Made by a program: the position numbers and the translations under genes
Shown: in pieces, positions 10,858 through 21,254 of the stretch
Numbering within the stretch: position 1 is the stretch's first letter
Layout of the letters: the number at the start of each line of letters is the position of its first letter
DNA from: Kappaphycus alvarezii
Taxonomy: Eukaryota > Rhodophyta > Florideophyceae > Gigartinales > Solieriaceae
Length of the DNA stretch: 64,000 nucleotides
Direction of reading: 5' to 3'
Assembly: GCA_002205965.3 (NCBI GenBank)
Contig: NADL03000079.1
Span: forward strand, 310,001-374,000
Notes under the pieces: generated by a model
Databases searched by the model: none
What the model was told of the DNA's origin: nothing
What the model saw: only the letters and a program-made list of their open reading frames with translations

Positions 10858-11379
10858 CAAAGTGATGTAGAGTCTTAAGGTTTTGAGCAACGGTTTACTG
10901 TATATCTATAGTTTTAGAGTATCTTTTCAGTAAACATTTGCGGGAACCCAAAATATCTTTTTAATTGCCTCACTTCCTGGCTCTCCATTACAATGACCTG
11001 TCCCCCCTAGTCTTCGGAAAATAGCCGTCCTGCATCCCTAATCAGTAAAGCACCCCAGTTTCTCCCCCCTTACTGTAAGTGTTATTTAGTGTTACCCATC
11101 AGTGACGACTTATCCTACACAGCGCGCTACCTGCGTGGATACAACCGACCAAAACTTCCATACATTAAAATATCCCAAGTATTTCCCCCTTACTGTAAAT
11201 CGTTGTTTCACAACGAGATTTTTTCTCATTTGAGGACAGTGCCACGGCGTATAGACACTAGGCAGTACAGTAATGTAGTTGGTGGTACATAAAAGTAGGT
11301 GGTGGTGGTGGATCTTAAGAGTTGCACAGTATCTACTCACTGCTACTCATTATGTCTCTGCGGCAAAGAAGTGTGCTGG

Positions 11380-12100
11380 GGGTATTCAAAATTTAAATAC
11401 AAAGGTCGGCGGCGGGTGGAAACCTGTCGCGCCTGCACCACTTTTAGACTAAACGCAAAACGTGCAACGAAGTCACGAAGCTCCTTTCGAGGGGAGGAAC
11501 CGCGACGGAAAGCAAGCCGGCGGAAGAAACCCCAGCCGTCATCGCCCGGGCCACCATAGATATCAATCCCGACAGGGGAAAGGAGTATATTGCTTGGAGT
11601 GCGGTAGTTTTCGTAATGACGATGTTTGCAGCGCTTCACGAGGGTCGCGGCAGCGCCTTTGGTGACGCGCTTGGCGAGATGTGGTGGTGAGAGGAGGGGT
11701 GAGCAGCAGTAACGTCGATTGCGATATTAGTACTGTGAAGCCCATAGACAGCGTGAGTTTAGATGTCCATTTGTAACGCGGGGGAATCCGAATGTCGAGA
11801 CGAATTGGGAATATGGTTGAGGAGCGGATGCTCGACGAGGGCGATGATCCAAACTTCCTTACAGAAGCGGGCGAGAACGTTGCAGAGGATGTGATTTCGG
11901 CGAATCATACCGTCTTCGTATATGCAGGTCAAAGTGCGTTGGCTGCTTGGATCTAAGACGGGTGCGACGTTCGCCGAGCGCCGGGAGCAGAGGTCCAGGG
12001 AATACGTCGATGCCGAGAAGGAGAGCCAGAGCGACTCTCCATGTAGAGGAGGACATATACGTGCCGCGGTGGGGGTGAAGAAGAGAAGAGAAAACATAGG
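11380..12100 (-). mobile_element. LINE-B 3' part, copy A
   Basis: Read on the minus strand this matches the LINE-B C-terminus at 44068-44826. It contains a DPSSQRTLTC zinc-motif segment near 11930, a VLARFCKEV segment near 11870, and a tail encoding YRTPSNILLSPVGIDIYG near 11570. It has several frame breaks. A 3' end close to 11380 is supported because other LINE-B copies end in the same sequence. Confidence 0.7.
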
Positions 12101-12154
12101 AGGAGGAAGGTATGTGTAAGAGAGTTTTCATGCTAGCTTTCTTGGATAAGGAAG

Positions 12155-12925
12155 TTAGACGACGAAGTAAACTACCCCATCATTCCCACCCTTTTGTTCC
12201 GTCATCGAAATGTTGTTCCGCCATTCGTTCATTCCTTTTGGATGTCGGTATCTACTGGTTGGCGGGACTTTTTTCCGATTCAGTAACCTCTTCAATATAT
12301 CTGTGAATCTTTTCGTTTTGCTGCCCCCATTTCCCAACTTTCTTTCTTTATGAGTTAGCACACCGTCTAGTCGGGCTGCTTTCATTTCGCTACTTTCGAC
12401 TATAGCTCTCGAACGTTCTATTTCCATTTCCTGTGCTCTGGACAGTACCTCCGCAGCACTGAGCGTCTCGTTTTGCAACTTCTGTATTGCCTCCGTACCC
12501 TATTCATCCTTGCCGATTTCCGTTATCCATCTTTTGGCCACTCTTAGCTCATCCTCTACACAGCAAAGGAGCTCTTCCAAAAAATTTGACTTGGCCCTCC
12601 TGCGCTTGTTGAGCAGTCACCCTCCTCTTTCATTTTTGTGCTTTCTCCAGAGAATCAAACTTTTCACCACAATACTCAGCTCTTGTCGAACGTTTTTACT
12701 CACTGCCAATTTTTCCTGGGATGAAATATGCATGGCACACATTTTCTCGCGAATATCAATGAGCTCCTGAAGAAGAACATTACTTGAGGTGCAAGCCTGC
12801 CTTTATGCAAGCAAAAAACCCATTGCATCTTGAAAAGATTTTAACTCGACTCGAATTTGGTGCAAAAGAGACCGTCTCTCTTCAAGAGTGTGTCCTCGAA
12901 GGATGCCGCTGAAATCGTTAGCCAT
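12155..12925 (-). pseudogene. Charged helical ORF with three in-frame stops, copy A
   Basis: From the ATG at 12925-12923, one frame runs 256 codons to 12155 with only three stops: TAA (12805-12803), TGA (12619-12617) and TAG (12502-12500). The segments between are rich in Glu, Lys, Arg and Leu with heptad-like spacing (ELIDIREKM, VEDELRVAK, RAQEMEIERSRAI), suggesting a long helix or coiled coil. All three stop types occur, so a variant genetic code is unlikely; a pseudogene fits best. Copy B keeps the same stops but has a 5-base insertion near 59160. I do not recognise the family. Confidence 0.5.
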
Positions 12926-15116
12926 GAAACGTTTGACTCTTTGCATCAAATCGACTCCCTTACATAAATTCTTAATACATCAGAAACCTCAAACGAGTCA
13001 TATCAACAATATCTACTCCCTCAACATCCCAGCTGACATCTTATAAAAATCTTGTAAAAGATTAGATAAGCCTTTATGTTACAATATATATTAAGGTAAA
13101 GGTGTACAATACGTTCTGAACTGATGTATTCTTGTAGAAAATACTTTAGAGTGATATTTTATCAAACAGTTAACGTACTGCTCTAAAATTCCATCGAAAA
13201 CTGCAGCATCCTCTTTACCGTGTGATGATCTTGTTGTTTTCGTTTTTTGTGTCTACTTCACTCATCATTCGACTATATCTTATACTACCTCTAGTACCAA
13301 CCGGCAGAAGTCGAACCTACTGCTTAAATGCGGATTTCGTGCTCGAAAATCCAACACAGTACGCCTATTCTGATATTTCCACGTCCCAATTTGTAATCTT
13401 GTAGATCTAACAGGTAGATAGCAACTACACTTACTGGCCTCATACATATACATTAATCACGTATTGCAGGAAACGCAATCAATTTGAATACCAACAAAGA
13501 GTGAACGACGGGAACATTTCTCGAGCAATACACCGTTTGTGACTCACGAGGGAGGTACTCTCGTCAACTGCCATATGCAGTGCGTTATGGCAATACTGCG
13601 CGAATAATAATCTACCTTACAGACTCCGAATCAATTGCATATCAGCTCAAATTTTACTTTCATGTCATCGACATCGAAGGCGGAGTTGAAGATTTTCAAG
13701 GGACTGGATATAAGAGGTGAAAGTTGAGCAAAAAGCCTCCAGAACCGACAGGATCGTTGAACAATGTTTCTTTGTGCTGCATTCCTGCTTGCGTTCCTCG
13801 GATACAGTCTTCGCACTATTATGAACGTGTAGGGCATTGAATCTTAACTTTCGAAATCGAAACGGTTTCCACCGCTTGTGGCGTCGAGAATGGAGAGGTT
13901 TTTGAGTACTTTGAGGAGCTGATAATGGCATCTGGTGATGTAAACATCTTCTGCGTACTACAGTTAATGGCAGAAGATGGTCCTGTTCCGAACTTTTTTG
14001 TCCTTACAAATTATTATCTCCGTAATGTTGAGTAAAATAGGTTGCATGGCTAACTCGAACATAAATCTGTTGTGATTATGACCTTGCTATACCACCTGCA
14101 CATTATGGATGATGTTAGATCCAACCTACAGATGTGAAGGTCTGTATACGTATGGATGATGTTAGTTCCAACCGACGGATGTGAAGGTCTGTATACGTAA
14201 CAGCATAAGACCAGACGATTGTAGCGAGACCTGCCTAGAATCCATATTGTTCGGATGAAGGTAATGGTCTTACTGGTTTGCGAGGTGATTCTTTCGGGGA
14301 AACGAACATTTCCCAGAAGAGCACGATTTAAAACTCCACGCTGCTGAAGGAATATTTTTCTTTTGAAGTCTCAAAAGTAGGATTACAATCGAGTGGGATG
14401 GTGCTCCACTTGTAAGATTCAACATGTAGTTGCGAGTGATTGGCAAGGACCATAATAACCACGCTATTAGTTGGCGGAAGAACCATCAGAGGACTTAAAA
14501 GACTTGACAGACTCACTATGTACTATTTTATGTGCCAATCTTGTGGGCTGAAAGACACTAAGCTCTTGATGTGTATAGCTGAAGAGGTTATAGCTTCCGT
14601 TCTATGATAGAGCTCGTGTTGGATGGCCTGGTCCCGATAGGTATCAAATTTCCAGTGTTCCGATGTTATATCTTCCTCTTTGTTCCATCAATGAGGGATT
14701 GCGTTTCTCCTTTATACCAGACCTGGCATAATATTATTCCTCAGCATGTCCTCCGGAAACAGTTGTAGAACCATCAGCCGAATTGTGCTACTTAATTTCG
14801 ATACAGACTCTTCTCAAGTTTCCAACGCGACCCTGGTATAGACCAAGAGAAGTTCAGTGCATTTAGGGGACAATTTTCATCTTTGAATTATTGTGAGGGC
14901 ACGGTGGGAAATTCCCTGAGCTGGTTAGTGGCTTTCCAGAGATGATGCCTGTCCTTGCATGATATTTTTACTATTTTACGATTGGTTCGATCCAGGGTCT
15001 GTCGTAAAAGAGGCCTCGCAGGGGTAAATTTTGAGTTTGGCCGTATTGGACTGAAAGGATCTCCAACGGATGCACAGTTTGCGATGTCAGAGCGATGTTC
15101 TTGGAGTCCCAAAAGA
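12926..15116. other. No recognisable gene; includes a 47-bp tandem duplication
   Basis: Short open frames are scattered here. The longest conserved one (13665-13931 minus, 88 codons) changes its C-terminus in copy B (60179-60478, 99 codons) through one base in a T run, so neither version is trusted. A direct tandem duplication of exactly 47 bp lies at 14104-14197. No RNA genes are seen. Confidence 0.5.
14104..14197. repeat. 47-bp tandem duplication
   Basis: Two units, 14104-14150 and 14151-14197, start TATGGATGATGTTAG and end GTCTGTATACG and differ at four positions. The same pair is at 60651-60744 in copy B. It predates the large duplication. Confidence 0.85.
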
Positions 15117-15222
15117 CCAGTGACAATTTTTACTCCCGTGAGATCCCAAACTAGTGCATCCTACTAAGCGATTGGATATATTGCAGTACTGCATGCCCAT
15201 CCTCGGAACGTCGGTCCTGTAC
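15117..15222. repeat. Second copy of the ~115-bp dispersed repeat
   Basis: This is a diverged copy of 9770-9890 with the shared core CTACTAAGCGATTGGA and ending CGGTCCTGTAC. It abuts a LINE-B tail. Confidence 0.65.
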
Positions 15223-15302
15223 GCTTTCGTGTCTTTGACGCCCTGGGCGACGGCGGCCAGGGTCTCTGCCTTGCTTTTTTCACTGCTTCCCGTCGTGGTC
15301 TC
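15223..15302 (+). mobile_element. LINE-B tail, left part, split by the gypsy insertion
   Basis: These bases together with 24491-24660 equal the uninterrupted LINE-B tail at 61776-62010 in copy B. The gypsy target site lies inside it. Compare the tail at 27580-27900. Confidence 0.75.
15298..15302. other. Target-site duplication of the gypsy element, left
   Basis: GTCTC here is repeated at 24491-24495 immediately after the element. Copy B has a single GTCTC at the corresponding place (near 61850). Confidence 0.93.
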
Positions 15303-16827
15303 TGATAGGGGTAAATCGGCGGGGGAGGAGATCCTCAGAACCAATTACCCTGAGAAGGAGGTGTTGCGAGCGACAAAAGTGCTGCGTGGTATTGTTGAAC
15401 GAACAAAAGGGAGTGTATATAGAAGAGAGTTGAGAAAGCTACAAGCAAGTATAAAAGGGGCAGGGTCTACCACTGACGCTCTGCGACCAGCGTAAGAAAA
15501 CGTTTTCTTGGGTCTGAAGTTGACTCTCAACTTCCTACTACTCGGGACTTGGCTTGAAGTTGTCTGCCAACTTGCTTGACCTCTCCATGAGGAAGCAGTT
15601 TACTCAGCTTATATAGACTTTTGGCTACCCCTAAAGTCCGAACAAAACTACAGAAGATACTAAGAAATGCATAAAAATACTTTGTGTGGACAATATACTC
15701 TAAGCAAAAGATACTTAAGAAACAATTAATTTGGTCCTCTTATTTCCCATTCTCTAAATCAGATCCAAACAACTCCTCTAAAATATCCATGCTGTCCAAG
15801 CAGTCCCCACAAATATCTGCGAATGGCTCACAACTCTCTATTTCCCCCTGGGAGATATCTAGACTACTAAAGATATCTCCATCCGGTTCCATCGTGGGCA
15901 CAACTTGATCCATACTCTCTATTCCAGGCCCCACCGGTCCAACACTTTCCATGCCCCCTGTTGCCTCATCTCCTCATCCTCTCTCCTCCTCCTCCTCCTC
16001 ATCCTCCTCATCCTCCTCATCCCCTCATCCTCCTCATCCTCCTCATCCTCCTCATCCTCATCTTCCTGATCCTCGTACACTAGCTCAGGGGCTAACCATT
16101 CCTCGAAGGACTCCCCGCTCTCCTCCTCGACCTTCTCAGCCTCTCCCGGACTTACCTCCCTCGCTTCTTCTTCTATGAAGAGGCGGCGCACGAACTCGAT
16201 GATTTGCTTCTTTGTTTGCCGCCGGATGTAGTCGTCGGCATCGGTTGGCCCGTAGGCGGCGAGACGAAGGCCATTGATGGAACGGGAAGGGCGGTTTTTG
16301 GAAATAGGGACAGAGGGGCGAAGGTTGCTCATTGTGATAGAAGTTGGGGAACAGGAGGCAATGTGGGGTGCTTTGGGTGTGTGGGGGGAGAGGGGTGATG
16401 AGTAAAATGATCGGGGGCATTTGGAACTTAGAATAAAGGGGTTTAAATAGGCTCCCGGGGCAGGTTCTATAGATTAGGAATAGGTAAAATAAATCTGCAA
16501 GGGATTTTGCAATAGTGCATTTGCGCCCTTCTTCTCAAAAAAAGGCGAATTTGGAGGAGGAGGTAAGCTAAAAGGGAAAAGGGACTTGATTCGGGGTCGA
16601 TTCAGAGGGTTAAATACAGTATAAAAATATCTAGATAAAATGGAAGTAAATTTGGAAATGACGGTTGGAGAAGTTAGGGGCGGGATCGTTGTAGGTTGCT
16701 GGATTACACGAGGGGAGGACCATTTCCTGTCTTACGTGAAGGGAGGACCATTTCCTGTATTACGTGAAGGGAGGACCATTTCCTGTATTAAATGAGGGGA
16801 GGACCATTTTTTTGTTTTTGTATTACA
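15303..16827 (-). repeat. Gypsy 3' LTR (left)
   Basis: It pairs with 22951-24490. In element sense it holds a U3 with four GGAGGACCATTT tandem units (16703-16827), a TATTTAAA box (about 16441-16450), the acidic ORF, then TATATAAG (rc 15608-15615) and a short R-U5. It ends are TG...CA. Confidence 0.93.
15740..16332 (-). CDS. LTR-encoded acidic ORF (3' LTR copy)
   Basis: The ATG at 16332 opens the same N-terminal part as in the other LTR, followed by Glu/Asp repeats. The frame then shifts inside the low-complexity GAG/GAT run (about 15960-16070), and the C-terminal acidic part is open in another frame from 15952 to a stop at 15740. The parts outside the repeat are unchanged between LTRs. See the 5' LTR entry. 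Confidence 0.5.
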
Positions 16828-16848
16828 CGCCCCCTTTCTCAAGGCGAA
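16828..16848 (-). promoter_or_regulatory. Gypsy polypurine tract
   Basis: Immediately upstream (element sense) of the 3' LTR the strand reads GAGAAAGGGGGCG. This purine run is the expected primer for plus-strand DNA synthesis. Confidence 0.75.
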
Positions 16849-16860
16849 CGTCCCGGGTCG

Positions 16861-18621
16861 TCACTGCTCTTCTTCTGCTTCCGTTAGTGTTCGCTGTCTT
16901 ATTGATAAGATGTATGGTCTCTCAAACGGGTACGGATGCAACTGATTACCAATATGATGCTCTAAAAAGTAGGTTCGCATTACTGGTACCTCACTTTGTA
17001 GCATAGCCTCATATATTGGTTTGATCACATCGAGGTGGGGTTGAATACATTCTTCTTCCGTGACTCTTCCGAATCTTCCAAGAGTGAAAAAATATATGTG
17101 ATATGCAAACTCTTCTGGAAGATGCCGGAGGAATGGATGTCGATAAGAAAAGAAGACGCGCATCATCAAGAACGAATCTTCGTAAGATAAGTGCGGTCCA
17201 TGTAGCGCCCTAAAACATAAACAGATGCTTATCATGAAATAAGAAATGACCTGCGCATCGTTCGCATCCTCGGAGATATTGCGCAGCCAAAAAGATAATC
17301 TTCTTCTTCCGACTGTATGCTGTGCATGGTTGTGAAGCAAAGCTAGAGATGAAGTTGTGGTGGACGGTCCCGATGAATGGCCGCGACCAGCTCCTGACGT
17401 ACTGGGACCTGCACGAGGTCCACTCGGGGGACGACCGGAACCTCTTCTGGGCGGGTTGTTGTCTCCTGAAGGTCCTCCTCTGGTCATCATCACTGCTTCA
17501 GGAGGATCCTCGCCGCCTCCAACGTTCCCAATTTGTGGCGGAGAAACGTAAGGTTCCCATAGAGGATACGGGACCAGCCTGTATTCCATATCCGGGGGTA
17601 AGGCGTAACCTCTCAGTCGCACGTCTTGGTTGTTCTTGAGAAATACGTAAATTGGACGGATAATATTCAGATACGTTTGCGACAAGTCTCCAGCAGCTAC
17701 CATTCCATATCTTCCTATAGAGTAATGATATATTACCTCCACAAACTCTGGACCTGCTTCCGTGAACCTTCCGTTTTGGAATGAAAATAGAACTCTTATT
17801 AATAGTCGGAAATCTTCTTGAGGTAGCAATGGTCCGTTCAACGTACGAAAACATAGGCATATATTAATGTAGAAATGGATGATTACGTGGAGTTCGTAGT
17901 AGTCCCGCGTAACCGAGATGATCCATTCCCAGGCCCTTTTTCCTCCCATAGGAATCATTCTATAGTTAAAGATGAGTATGCCCCGTGGTTGCGCATAGTC
18001 CTGTGTGAGAAGGAATTCTTCAGGCCTCTGATGGTAAGGGACCAGACGACGTGCATGGATGGCCCTCCTTGATCTCTTCCCTGAGCTTGAACAGAGCTGA
18101 TAGTGCGGGTGTCTTTCCTCCGTGACGATGCAAGGGTTCGAGTACTTGGTTTGGAAGGCCGGCCACTTCACAGCCTGCTGCATTGCTTTTCCATGTACTA
18201 CAAGTACTTTACAGCCAACTGAAAAGGTTCTGACTGCAGGTTCTGCATCCTTATTTCTTGTCTGTGTTAGCGCGCGGTGTGATCTCCAGCCTTCGGTGGC
18301 CAGTAGTTCAACTTCCCTACTCTCTTCATCGATAATATTTGTTTCCATGTCTCTCTGTAACATTCTAGGAGCCCTTCCGTACATTAGCTCGAATGGTGAG
18401 CGTCCATTTCTTCCTCTTCTTCGACGGTAGCCGTATAACACTTTTGGTAAGGCATCTTCCCACTGGATTTCATTCTCCAACATAGTTTTCGATATTGCTC
18501 GTTTGATGGTTCCAACCATCCTCTCCGCTTTCCCGTTGGACATAGGAGCGTATGCGAGAACGGTCTTCAGCTGAATCCCTTTCTCTTCCAAAAACGAAGC
18601 AGTGAAGTTGCAGTAAAACAA
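16861..18621 (-). CDS. Gypsy integrase C-terminal half with a duplicated unknown domain
   Basis: The 586-codon frame starts just after the second catalytic Asp region. It contains the third acidic residue in NGKAERMV (residue 33), then the integrase C-terminal part ending near residue 205. A ~380-residue extension follows: repeat 1 (about 225-360), a Gly/Pro/Ser-rich linker (361-437), and repeat 2 (438-575). The repeats share ICLCFR-L-GP-L--ED, RV-FS and -IKPIY/IRPIY landmarks. Gypsy integrases may carry a chromodomain or GPY/F module here; this domain resembles neither as far as I can see. The true start lies upstream, because a one-base shift near 18605 separates it from the core. Confidence 0.8.
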   Translation of the reverse strand: MFYCNFTASFLEEKGIQLKTVLAYAPMSNGKAERMVGTIKRAISKTMLENEIQWEDALPKVLYGYRRRRGRNGRSPFELMYGRAPRMLQRDMETNIIDEESREVELLATEGWRSHRALTQTRNKDAEPAVRTFSVGCKVLVVHGKAMQQAVKWPAFQTKYSNPCIVTEERHPHYQLCSSSGKRSRRAIHARRLVPYHQRPEEFLLTQDYAQPRGILIFNYRMIPMGGKRAWEWIISVTRDYYELHVIIHFYINICLCFRTLNGPLLPQEDFRLLIRVLFSFQNGRFTEAGPEFVEVIYHYSIGRYGMVAAGDLSQTYLNIIRPIYVFLKNNQDVRLRGYALPPDMEYRLVPYPLWEPYVSPPQIGNVGGGEDPPEAVMMTRGGPSGDNNPPRRGSGRPPSGPRAGPSTSGAGRGHSSGPSTTTSSLALLHNHAQHTVGRRRLSFWLRNISEDANDAQVISYFMISICLCFRALHGPHLSYEDSFLMMRVFFSYRHPFLRHLPEEFAYHIYFFTLGRFGRVTEEECIQPHLDVIKPIYEAMLQSEVPVMRTYFLEHHIGNQLHPYPFERPYILSIRQRTLTEAEEEQ

Positions 18622-18989
18622 AGGGCGTTATCCGAGATGATCCTTTTTGGAAGACCAAACGGTTCAATTATTTCTTTTTCGATGAATCTCAGTACCACCT
18701 CAGCATTTGCCTCCTCGATTGCAACTGCTATTGGCCATCCAGTAAGATGTTCCACCCCTATAAGGAGATATTTGTTTCCGGAAGAAGTTTCCTTGAACGG
18801 GCCCGCGAAGTCAATTGAGAAGGTTTCAAAGAGACCGGAAACTGGAAAACTTAGAGTTGTCTTATACTTCCGTATTGGAGTGAATTTTTGGCAGTTGTCG
18901 CAGCTTTTCACGAAGTTATAGACGTCCTTATGGATACCGGGCCACCAGAATCTCTCAGTTACGAATTTTTGGTTGTTTCGAGATCCCAA
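18567..18989 (-). CDS. Gypsy integrase zinc-binding end and catalytic core
   Basis: The frame includes FWWPGIHKDV and the CDNC end of the HHCC finger, then the core with SIDFAGPF (first Asp) and ISDNALCF (second Asp). It ends in the wrong frame after ATS; the third catalytic residue is in the neighbouring frame (16861-18621). It would join integrated copies to host DNA. Confidence 0.85.
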   Translation of the reverse strand: MGSRNNQKFVTERFWWPGIHKDVYNFVKSCDNCQKFTPIRKYKTTLSFPVSGLFETFSIDFAGPFKETSSGNKYLLIGVEHLTGWPIAVAIEEANAEVVLRFIEKEIIEPFGLPKRIISDNALCFTATSLLRFWKRKGFS

Positions 18990-19585
18990 TGCCCTAGCTC
19001 ATCATGGAAAGTCCTCAAGATCTTCATTCTTTCTTTCAAAGGGGCCACTAGTCGGGGACCGGCTTTAGTGTGCCGGAAAAGTTTCCCATTCCACAATGTA
19101 AAAGCCTTTTGATTCCTGCGTACCCAATTTCGGTGTTCAAGATCGACCTTTCTCATTTCTAGTCCATCGAGGAATTTGATCAGTCCGTGAATATTAGCTT
19201 CGTACTCGTTATCGTTCGGCAACTGCAACTCGGCGACTCCGACGATGTCCTCCGAAGCTTTTTCATCTGGAATCAGTGCGTCCCTCAAGCGGGATAGGTA
19301 ATCCGCAGGCTGATTATTGCGTCCGGGTCTATACACAATTTCAAACCGATATTCTGCGAAAATGTCGAGCCATCGGGCCAAGCGGTGATGTACATCCTTC
19401 TTTTGGAATGCTGTTTTAAGTGCCTGGTGATCAGTTATCAAGACAAATTTCTCGAGTGATAAAAGGTATATGCGAAACTTTTTCAGCGGAAGGACGACGA
19501 GAGCCGCTTCTTTTCTATGATTGAATGTATCTCTTTGCAGCTGCGCATTCTTTCTCGCAGACTGAGTATCTCTTTTCTGCGTCAT
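18959..19585 (-). CDS. Gypsy RNase H and integrase N-terminus
   Basis: The frame includes the RNase H landmarks LITDHQALKTAF and the tether VYRPGRNNQPADYLSRL, then a linker and the FHDELGH part of the HHCC finger. The first ~25 codons look out of place compared with family members, and the neighbouring frame carries the real upstream part. Confidence 0.82.
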   Translation of the reverse strand: MTQKRDTQSARKNAQLQRDTFNHRKEAALVVLPLKKFRIYLLSLEKFVLITDHQALKTAFQKKDVHHRLARWLDIFAEYRFEIVYRPGRNNQPADYLSRLRDALIPDEKASEDIVGVAELQLPNDNEYEANIHGLIKFLDGLEMRKVDLEHRNWVRRNQKAFTLWNGKLFRHTKAGPRLVAPLKERMKILRTFHDELGHWDLETTKNS

Positions 19586-20492
19586 TCAGAGTTCGGCTTG
19601 CGAATTGAACAGGGTGTAGTCTTCCGTTTTCATCTTTTTGGGACAAAACGGCACCCAAAGACCGTTCTGAGGCATCTGTCTCCACAACGAATGGTCTCTT
19701 GAAATCTGGGTACATGAGAACTGGGGGGACACATAGCTTATCTTTAAGCTCCTGAAATGCAGTTTCCATTTCCTTGTTCCAGTAAAATTTTCCGTTCTTC
19801 GTAGTGCTGGCATGTAACGGTGCTGCAGTCTTGGCGAAATCTTTGATAAATCTTCTGTAATATGAGGCCAGTCCTAAGAAGCTTCGGACCTCCGTCTTTG
19901 AAGCGGGCCTTGGTGCCAACTTTATTTTTTTCGTTTTCTCTGGATCCACTCTAATTCCCTCTTGGTCGACGATATGACCGAGTAATTGGATAGAAGTTTT
20001 CGCAAAGAAGCATTTGCTCAACTTAATTTTCAAGCTATACTCCGATATCCTCTCCACAACTGTCTTGACGTGCGAGATGTGCTGATCCAATGTTTCTGAG
20101 AATATGACGACATCATCGATATAGACTCTTGCGAATGGAAGTCCTTTCAAAACCTCGTTCATCATTCTTTGGAATGTAGCTGGTGCATTCATGAGACCAA
20201 AAGGCATCACTTCGAACCTGAACGTACCGGCTTTGCTGGTAAAGGTTGTTTTTTCCTTACATTTTTCATCCAATGGAATCTGCCAATAGCCAGTGTAAAG
20301 GTCAATTGAGGTGAAATATCTCCCGTCCTTCAGGTCCTCGAGGATCTCCTCCATGTTCGGAATCGGAAATCGATCGGGTATCATTCTCTGGTTCAGTTGT
20401 CGGTAATCGACGCAAAAACGCAGCTTTCCATCCCTTTGGTGCGACCACAACTGGAAACGACCATGGGGATGAAACTGGTCGAATAATATCAT
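19515..20492 (-). CDS. Gypsy reverse transcriptase and start of RNase H
   Basis: From about residue 20 it is a canonical gypsy RT: FCVDYRQLN, TSIDLYTGYWQI, MPFGLMNAPATFQRMM, and the active site YIDD (20123-20112). It continues into LLGHIVDQEGI and LGLASYYRRFIKDF, then RNase H begins (VETDASERSLGAVL). It copies the element RNA into DNA. The frame is offset from the one upstream by a missing base near 20440. Confidence 0.9.
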   Translation of the reverse strand: MILFDQFHPHGRFQLWSHQRDGKLRFCVDYRQLNQRMIPDRFPIPNMEEILEDLKDGRYFTSIDLYTGYWQIPLDEKCKEKTTFTSKAGTFRFEVMPFGLMNAPATFQRMMNEVLKGLPFARVYIDDVVIFSETLDQHISHVKTVVERISEYSLKIKLSKCFFAKTSIQLLGHIVDQEGIRVDPEKTKKIKLAPRPASKTEVRSFLGLASYYRRFIKDFAKTAAPLHASTTKNGKFYWNKEMETAFQELKDKLCVPPVLMYPDFKRPFVVETDASERSLGAVLSQKDENGRLHPVQFASRTLNDAEKRYSVCEKECAAAKRYIQS

Positions 20493-21243
20493 TTTTCAGC
20501 ATACTTGTAACATTTTCTGAGATAAATTGGTCATATTTTGGCGGTTGACGTCTAGGCTTGTGGTAAATCGGTTGAGTGTCGGTAAGTTCGAACGAGTGAG
20601 TAACCGGTACACTTGCTTGTCTCAAATCTGAAACGCTCCATGCAATTACTTCGGAAGATGTTAACATGTCGGATATTTTCAGTGAGGCGGGGGCGGGAAG
20701 GTGCTGCACTTTTCCTTGGATTTCTGCCATTTGGCGCCCTTTTTCTTCTTGATCCTCAACCTCAATATTTTGAAGGACCTCTTCCGTCGTGCTCACATCT
20801 TCATATATGGAGTTCGCCGTATTCTTATTTTCTTTGCAAAGGTAATCTTCTTTCATGCTCCGAATTCTGTCCTTTGATTCGATATCATCGCAAAAAGAAA
20901 CACATTCGGGTTTCAAACTTATCCTAGAATCCCAGTCGTCATCTGTTTCAAACCCGGAATCATAATCGTCCCATGCCATGTTCATTAACCCCCGAGGGTA
21001 CCCTTTTCCACTTCCGAAAGTGTTAGTTGGTTCCGAATCTTCGCTGTCATAGCTAGAAGTGAAATCTTCACTGTCCGTTTCTTTTAAATCTTCAGGATGC
21101 GTGCTTTTGTCGAAATCCAGGGGCATCTTCACGGTTCTGCCGTCAATATTAACTGAAACCATTTGGTTGCCCAAGTCAATGCATGTCCCTAGTCTTTCCA
21201 TGGTAGGGCAGCCAATGATTGCATCGAAAGGGAGATCCGGCAT
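20302..21243 (-). CDS. Gypsy protease end, linker and RT N-terminus
   Basis: It opens with FDAIIGCPTMERLG, the C-terminal part of a pepsin-like protease, then an acidic linker, then RT entry motifs (VTHSFELTDTQPI, IIRPVSSPWSFPVVVAPK). The last ~50 codons are out of frame. Confidence 0.82.
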   Translation of the reverse strand: MPDLPFDAIIGCPTMERLGTCIDLGNQMVSVNIDGRTVKMPLDFDKSTHPEDLKETDSEDFTSSYDSEDSEPTNTFGSGKGYPRGLMNMAWDDYDSGFETDDDWDSRISLKPECVSFCDDIESKDRIRSMKEDYLCKENKNTANSIYEDVSTTEEVLQNIEVEDQEEKGRQMAEIQGKVQHLPAPASLKISDMLTSSEVIAWSVSDLRQASVPVTHSFELTDTQPIYHKPRRQPPKYDQFISENVTSMLKNDIIRPVSSPWSFPVVVAPKGWKAAFLRRLPTTEPENDTRSISDSEHGGDPRGPEGREIFHLN

Positions 21244-21254
21244 GACAAGAAAGT

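Noticed and set aside
12155-12925. A variant genetic code to explain in-frame stops
   Set aside because: TAA, TGA and TAG are all present in one frame, and other frames in the window end normally.
16136-16420. 94-codon frame in the LTR, identical in both LTRs
   Set aside because: Overlaps the acidic ORF in another phase, is Pro/His-rich, and owes its conservation to LTR identity.
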